NCBI GenBank assembly: GCA_033764265.1
Contig: JANRJB010000083.1
Span: forward strand, 1-8,588
Reading direction: 5' to 3'
Length of the DNA: 8,588 nt
From: VGEM01 sp033764265
GTDB taxonomy: Bacteria; Pseudomonadota; Alphaproteobacteria; Rhodospirillales; Rhodospirillaceae
Below, in pieces: positions 4,621 through 8,588 of this stretch (its first letter is position 1; each line of letters begins with the position of its first letter). Under the pieces are notes generated by a model. The model saw nothing but the letters and a program-made list of their open reading frames with translations. It was not told the DNA's origin and searched no databases. The translations under genes were made by a program, and so were the position numbers.

Positions 4621-6303
4621 ATGCAGAACCTCGATCCACAAATTCCGCTCACGCTCAACATTGCCCGTTCTCATCAAGTCGCCGGCGACCTGAAGACGGC
4701 GATCGCGTCCTACGAGAAAGTGCTCAAGCAGCTGCCACGCGATGCCAACGTCTTGCAGCTCACGGGCACGGCCTACCTCCAGGCAGGCGATTTCTCCAAA
4801 GCCGAGCAGCTGCTTGAAAAATCCCTCAGATTTAATCCAGGCGGCGCCGACGCGTGGTGCAATCTCGGTCTGGTTTACACTCAGCTGAAGAAGCGCAGAA
4901 AGGCGCTGCGCGCCTTTTCGGAAGCCATCCGCATCGCGCCAAACATGGCCGACGCCTATTACAACAAGGCGCGGCTGCTGTTCGACGACAAGCAATATGA
5001 AGCGGCCATCGGCCTGTACGAACAGGCGATCAAGCTTAATCCGGGCGATCCCCAGGCTCTGGTGAATCTGGGCAACTGTTACCACTACATTGGCGGGTTG
5101 GAAGAAAAGCGGTGGCGCCCGGCGATCGAAGCGTTCGAGCGGGCCATTCGTCACGCGCCCAACACGGCCGAAGCTTTCGCCAACATCGGCTCGATTTTTC
5201 TCGACCGCGAATGGTTCTATGCGTCCGCGGCGATGTACAGCAAGGCGCTCAAGATCGCTCCGAACCTTGGCAATTATCGCTTCAAGCGGTCGTTGGCGTA
5301 CTTGCGCTTGGGGCTGTTGGCGGAGGGCTGGGAGAACTACGAGTACCGCGCGGTCGCGGAAAAAGAGTCGATACATCGCCGCGCCGTCCCGCCGCCCTAT
5401 TGGGACGGCGAGGATTTGCAGGGCAAGTCGGTTCTGGTCTGGCCCGAACAGGGGTTGGGAGACCAGATCCTGATGGCCAGCATGATCCCGGACTTGGTCG
5501 CCCGCGCCGGCAAGGTCTATTTCGAGTCCGGGTTGCGGAACCTGACGGTTTTCGCCCGCTCGTTTCCCGAAGCGGTGGTCTTCGATCAGGGGCGCGACGG
5601 CACTACCGTTCGTGCGAAGGAGAAGTGCGATTACCAGGTGGCGCTCGGTGGTCTCGGCCGGTTCTTTCGCCGCGATATGGCGAGCTTTCCCCGGTCCCAC
5701 GGTTTCTTGAAAGCCGACCCTGACAAAGTCGAGAAGCGGCGCGCTAAGTACCGTGCGATGGCCGGTGATCGCAAACTCGTCGGCATTTCCTGGCGCAGCA
5801 AGAACGAGTCGATCGGCGCCGCCAAGAGCTCCGATCTGGCGTCGTGGGCGCCGATCCTGAAGGCGTCAGGCGCCTGGTTCGTCAACCTTCAGTATGGCGA
5901 TGTGCAGGACGATCTGGCGGCGGCAAAGGCGCAGCTGGGCGTGGACGTTTACAACGACCCCGACGTCGACTCATCCGGCGATCTCGACGACTTCTTCGCG
6001 CAGGTCGCCGCGCTCGATCTGGTGATCTCGACGTCGAACACCACCGTGCACACGGCGGGGTCCTTGAACGTCCCGTGTTGGCTTCTCTTGCCGAAAGGCG
6101 GAGGGGCGCTGTGGTACTGGTTCCTCAGGCGCACCGACAGCCCCTGGTACCCCAGTCTTTACATCTATCGCCAGACTGAAGAACGGATCGACGGGGTCGG
6201 CTGGTGGCACGGGGCGGTCACGCGCGCGGGCGCCGATCTTGCCGCCTGGATCGAATCGGGCGAGCCCTTGTCGTCTTTTCGTGCGCGGCTGACCCATGGT
6301 TGA
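4621..6303 (+). CDS. TPR protein with C-terminal GT9-like glycosyltransferase domain, copy 1
   Basis: A 560-residue two-part protein. Residues ~10-250 hold six to seven TPR units of about 34 residues (for example NVLQLTGTAYLQAGDFSKAE and DAYYNKARLLFDDKQYEAAI), with an insertion near 157-165. Residues ~268-545 form a GT-B-type domain resembling GT9/heptosyltransferases: strand VLVWPEQGLGDQIL (271-284), the ISWRSKN strand (389-395), DLDDFFAQVAALDLVIS (454-470), STSNTTVHTAG (470-480) in place of the usual D-[TS]-G-x2-H motif, and LWYWFLRRTDSPWYPS (497-512). There is no signal peptide or membrane span, so it should act in the cytoplasm. The TPR half probably binds the acceptor protein or partner enzymes. 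Substrate and sugar donor cannot be read from sequence. The clear ribosome site sets the start. It overlaps copy 2 by 8 bp. Confidence 0.87.
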   Translation: MQNLDPQIPLTLNIARSHQVAGDLKTAIASYEKVLKQLPRDANVLQLTGTAYLQAGDFSKAEQLLEKSLRFNPGGADAWCNLGLVYTQLKKRRKALRAFSEAIRIAPNMADAYYNKARLLFDDKQYEAAIGLYEQAIKLNPGDPQALVNLGNCYHYIGGLEEKRWRPAIEAFERAIRHAPNTAEAFANIGSIFLDREWFYASAAMYSKALKIAPNLGNYRFKRSLAYLRLGLLAEGWENYEYRAVAEKESIHRRAVPPPYWDGEDLQGKSVLVWPEQGLGDQILMASMIPDLVARAGKVYFESGLRNLTVFARSFPEAVVFDQGRDGTTVRAKEKCDYQVALGGLGRFFRRDMASFPRSHGFLKADPDKVEKRRAKYRAMAGDRKLVGISWRSKNESIGAAKSSDLASWAPILKASGAWFVNLQYGDVQDDLAAAKAQLGVDVYNDPDVDSSGDLDDFFAQVAALDLVISTSNTTVHTAGSLNVPCWLLLPKGGGALWYWFLRRTDSPWYPSLYIYRQTEERIDGVGWWHGAVTRAGADLAAWIESGEPLSSFRARLTHG

Positions 6304-8035
6304 GGGCTTGCGACAGGCCGTGGCGGCGCATCAATCCGGTCGTCTTGACGAGGCGGTGGCCGGCTACACGGCGGTCCTGGCGGCCGAGCCCAATCACGCC
6401 ATTGTTCACTGCAATTTGGGCCTGGCCTTGCAGGCCCGCGGCGATTTTCAAGGCGCGGCCACCGCGTTTCGCCGGGCCGCCGAACTGCAACCCGACCTCG
6501 TGCAGGCCCACGCCGGCCTGGCGGGCGTGCTCGATCACTTCGGTCGGCTTGACGACGCCATCGCGAACTATCAGCGGGCGCTTGCGATCGATCCGTCCGA
6601 CGTCGTTTCCATCAACAATCTCGGCGGCGTCATGTTGCGGGCTGCCCGGGTTGACGAGGCGAGGCGCGTGCTTGAGTCGGGGTTGCTCCTGTCGCCCGAA
6701 AACCCCAGCCTGCTTCTGAACTACGGCAATGCCCTGCGCCGCGCCGGACAGCCCGACGAGGCGATCGCGGTCTACGAACGCGTTCTTGCAGTCCAACCCA
6801 CGATGCTCGAAGCGCGGGTCAATCTCGGGCACGTCTTGCGGGAATGCGGCCGCTGGATCGAAGCAATCAACGTCTACGAACGCGCGCTCTTCGATGGGCT
6901 GCCGCTGCCGGAAGGCTACATCAATATTGCCGGTGTCCTGGCCGATCAGGACATGTTCGGTGCGGCCGTGGCGATCTCTGAGGCCGCCGTCGCGGCCGGG
7001 GGCGACACCTACCAGTACGCCGTCAAGCACGCCTTTCTTCTGTTGTCGCTTGGGGTCTTCAAGCGGGGATGGATCGAGTTCGAGCAGCGCCTGAAAACAC
7101 GCAAATGGAGCGCGGAGAAGGCCATTCCCGAACCGCCGGCCCGCTGGAAAGGCGAAAGCCTGCACGGCAAGACGATCCTGGTACGCGCCGAGCAGGGTCT
7201 GGGCGATCTGGTGCTGTTCGGCGGCATGCTGCCGGATGTTGTCGCCAGCGCCGGAAAAGTGATGTTCGAATGTCGGCCGCGTCTGGCGCGCACTTTCGCC
7301 CGCTCGTTTCCGGGCGTCGAAATTGTCGAGCCGGGGTTCCACCTGAAGAATCCGGCGCAGCTGGCCGCGTGCGACTACCAGATCATGCTGGCGAGTCTCG
7401 GCCAGTATCTGCGGCCCGAGTTGCGCAGCTTTCCGCGGCACGTTGGGTATCTGCGGTCGGACGCGGGCCGGGTGGCTGCGCTGCGCGCGAAGTACCGCGG
7501 GCTGGCCGGGGGGCGTGCGGTGGTTGGGGTTGCGTGGCGCAGCCAGAACCCGAAGCTGGGGTCCGCGAAGAGCGCGGATCTGGCGGAGTGGGGCGCGGTG
7601 CTGGGCACGGCGCTGGTGTCACCTGGGGCGTGGTTCGTGAACCTGCAGTACGGCGAGGTGGCGGCGGACCTTGCGGCGGCGCGGGAACGGCTGGGGGTCG
7701 AGGTTTATCAAGACCCCGAGATCGACAGCGGCGGGGACCTGGACGACTTCTTCGCGCAGGTGGCGGCGTGCGACCTGGTGATCTCGACCTCGAACACCAC
7801 GGTGCACGTGGCGGGGTCGCAGAATGTGCCGTGCTGGGTGGTGTTGCCGCGGGGTGTGGGGTCGCTGTGGTACTGGTTCCTGGACCGGTCCGACAGCCCC
7901 TGGTACCCGTCGGTGAAGCTGTACCGGCAGGCGAGCGCGCTGGGCACGCCGGGGTGGTGGCGCGAGCCGGTGGCGCGGGTGGGCGCTGACCTGGCGGCGT
8001 GGCTGGCGGGGCGCGGGAAGAAGGCGGATGCCTGA
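6296..8035 (+). CDS. TPR protein with C-terminal GT9-like glycosyltransferase domain, copy 2
   Basis: A 579-residue paralogue of the preceding gene with the same layout. TPR units occupy ~1-235 (AHQSGRLDEAVAGYTAVLAA, then HCNLGLALQARGDFQGAATA, and so on) and the GT-B-like domain ~293-572. Matching motifs are VRAEQGLGDLVLF (296-308), GVAWRSQN (411-418), DLDDFFAQVAACDLVIS (481-497), STSNTTVHVAG (497-507) and LWYWFLDRSDSPWYPS (524-539). The two copies are closest in the catalytic half; the TPR halves have diverged, as expected if they recognise different acceptors. The start ATG 6296 overlaps the previous stop by 8 bp and has no clear Shine-Dalgarno, so translation is probably coupled. The last ~600 bp are strikingly richer in GGG, GCG and GTG codons than the first part, suggesting a mosaic origin. 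Function beyond probable glycosyl transfer is unknown. Confidence 0.87.
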   Translation: MVEGLRQAVAAHQSGRLDEAVAGYTAVLAAEPNHAIVHCNLGLALQARGDFQGAATAFRRAAELQPDLVQAHAGLAGVLDHFGRLDDAIANYQRALAIDPSDVVSINNLGGVMLRAARVDEARRVLESGLLLSPENPSLLLNYGNALRRAGQPDEAIAVYERVLAVQPTMLEARVNLGHVLRECGRWIEAINVYERALFDGLPLPEGYINIAGVLADQDMFGAAVAISEAAVAAGGDTYQYAVKHAFLLLSLGVFKRGWIEFEQRLKTRKWSAEKAIPEPPARWKGESLHGKTILVRAEQGLGDLVLFGGMLPDVVASAGKVMFECRPRLARTFARSFPGVEIVEPGFHLKNPAQLAACDYQIMLASLGQYLRPELRSFPRHVGYLRSDAGRVAALRAKYRGLAGGRAVVGVAWRSQNPKLGSAKSADLAEWGAVLGTALVSPGAWFVNLQYGEVAADLAAARERLGVEVYQDPEIDSGGDLDDFFAQVAACDLVISTSNTTVHVAGSQNVPCWVVLPRGVGSLWYWFLDRSDSPWYPSVKLYRQASALGTPGWWREPVARVGADLAAWLAGRGKKADA

Positions 8036-8588
8036 GGTCGACAGGTCCGAGGCGGCGGCGTTGCTGCAGGCGGCGGTGGCGGCGCACCGTGCGGGCCGGG
8101 TGGCCGAGGCGGTGGCGGGCTACCGCGCGGTGCTGGCGCGTGCGCCGGGGAACGTCGATGCCTTGAACCTGTTGGGGGTGGCTGCGGCCGGGCAGGGGGC
8201 GTGGTCCGAGGCGCTGGGGTGGTACGACCGGGCGGTGGCGGCCAAACCGCGGTATGCCCCGGCGCATCTGAACCGGGGCAACGCGCTGGCGGCGCTGGGG
8301 GACACACAGGGCGCGGAGGCGGCCTACCGCACGGCGGCGAAGCTGCAGCCCGATCTGGCCGATGCGCGGCTGAACCTGGGGGCGCTGTTGCACCGCACCG
8401 GGCGGCTGGACGAAGCCATCGCGGTGTTCCGGGCGCTGGTGCGCGCCGCGCCGCACGACGCGCGCGGGCACTTCAACCTGGGCCGGTGCCTCTTGGAGGC
8501 CAAGCGCCCGGCGGATGCGCACGCGGCGCTGACCAAGGCCGCCAGGATCGCGCCGGCCGACGCGGCCGTGCGGATCGCGCTCGCCGAC
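8028..8588 (+). CDS. TPR protein, copy 3, N-terminal part only (runs off the window)
   Basis: The frame opens at ATG 8028 and continues without a stop to the window edge, giving 187 residues. They form about five TPR units (11-41, 42-75, 76-109, 110-143, 144-177) with typical N-L-G and G-R-x-D-E-A positions. The N-terminus (LLQAAVAAHRAGRVAEAVAG, from residue 12) closely resembles that of copy 2 (LRQAVAAHQSGRLDEAVAG), so this is a tandem paralogue. By analogy a glycosyltransferase domain should follow outside the window, but this is not visible here. GGGAAG (8015-8020), 7 bp before the ATG, is a good ribosome site. The gene overlaps copy 2 by 8 bp, just as copy 2 overlaps copy 1. Its codon use is very G-rich. 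Confidence 0.85.
   Translation, partial: MPEVDRSEAAALLQAAVAAHRAGRVAEAVAGYRAVLARAPGNVDALNLLGVAAAGQGAWSEALGWYDRAVAAKPRYAPAHLNRGNALAALGDTQGAEAAYRTAAKLQPDLADARLNLGALLHRTGRLDEAIAVFRALVRAAPHDARGHFNLGRCLLEAKRPADAHAALTKAARIAPADAAVRIALAD

Noticed and set aside
4543..5700. Long reverse-strand open frame of 385 codons
   Set aside because: It lies entirely opposite the first TPR-glycosyltransferase gene, whose protein has clear motifs. The reverse product is Arg/Gln/Leu-rich without recognisable domains, typical of antisense frames in GC-rich DNA.
5986..6005. 20-bp exact match with 7742-7761 as a possible mobile or recombination repeat
   Set aside because: It encodes the shared DDFFAQV motif of the two paralogues, so protein conservation explains it, and flanking bases diverge at third positions.
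6218..7441. Long reverse-strand open frame of 407 codons
   Set aside because: It mirrors the second TPR-glycosyltransferase gene, shows no recognisable domain, and is explained by GC-rich codon structure.
7069..7989. Alternative forward-frame open frame of 306 codons
   Set aside because: It overlaps the GT domain of copy 2 in another frame and is an Arg/Gly/Ala-rich low-complexity product with no domain.
7383..8522. Reverse-strand open frame of 379 codons, very Pro/Arg-rich
   Set aside because: This is a shadow of the G-rich end of copy 2 and the start of copy 3. The extreme Pro/Arg content is simply the complement of GGG and GCG codons.

Overview
The window comes from a GC-rich (clearly above 60% by eye) proteobacterial genome. 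The gene content suggests a Gram-negative with type II secretion (T2SS) machinery. An alphaproteobacterium is my best guess from the style of the tetratricopeptide-repeat (TPR) glycosyltransferase genes, but the window has no phylogenetic marker to prove it. Every gene I can support is on the + strand. I see no tRNA, rRNA, CRISPR array or mobile element.

Layout. (1) 2-217 is the 3' end of an unrecognised, probably exported protein, closed by a very strong intrinsic terminator (255-289). (2) 290-564 is non-coding. It holds two abutting inverted repeats (462-492) and a 12-bp direct repeat, and it is the likely control region of the next operon. (3) 565-3808 is a compact block, gspF-gspG-gspH-gspI-gspJ, encoding the T2SS inner-membrane platform protein and four pseudopilins. 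Most junctions overlap. gspI starts with four tandem 15-bp units, each beginning with an in-frame ATG. gspC, D, E, K, L and M are not in the window. (4) 3861-4537 encodes two small, cysteine-bearing exported proteins of unknown function joined by an ATGA overlap. The second contains two C-x20-C half-repeats. (5) 4621-8588 is a tandem array of TPR genes, two complete and one running off the end. The two complete ones carry a C-terminal GT-B-like (GT9/heptosyltransferase-type) domain. Consecutive genes overlap by exactly 8 bp.

How they may work together (inference). The pseudopilins and GspF would form part of a secretion pseudopilus. The two small proteins may be accessory factors or cargo. 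The TPR-glycosyltransferases would modify a protein or cell-surface glycan, possibly a secreted product such as the upstream partial protein. The short spacing and overlaps favour co-transcription from the region upstream of gspF, though a 52-bp and an 83-bp gap leave room for internal promoters. Codon use changes abruptly to G-rich codons at about position 7440, inside the second TPR-glycosyltransferase gene, and stays that way to the end. This hints at a recombination boundary between paralogues.
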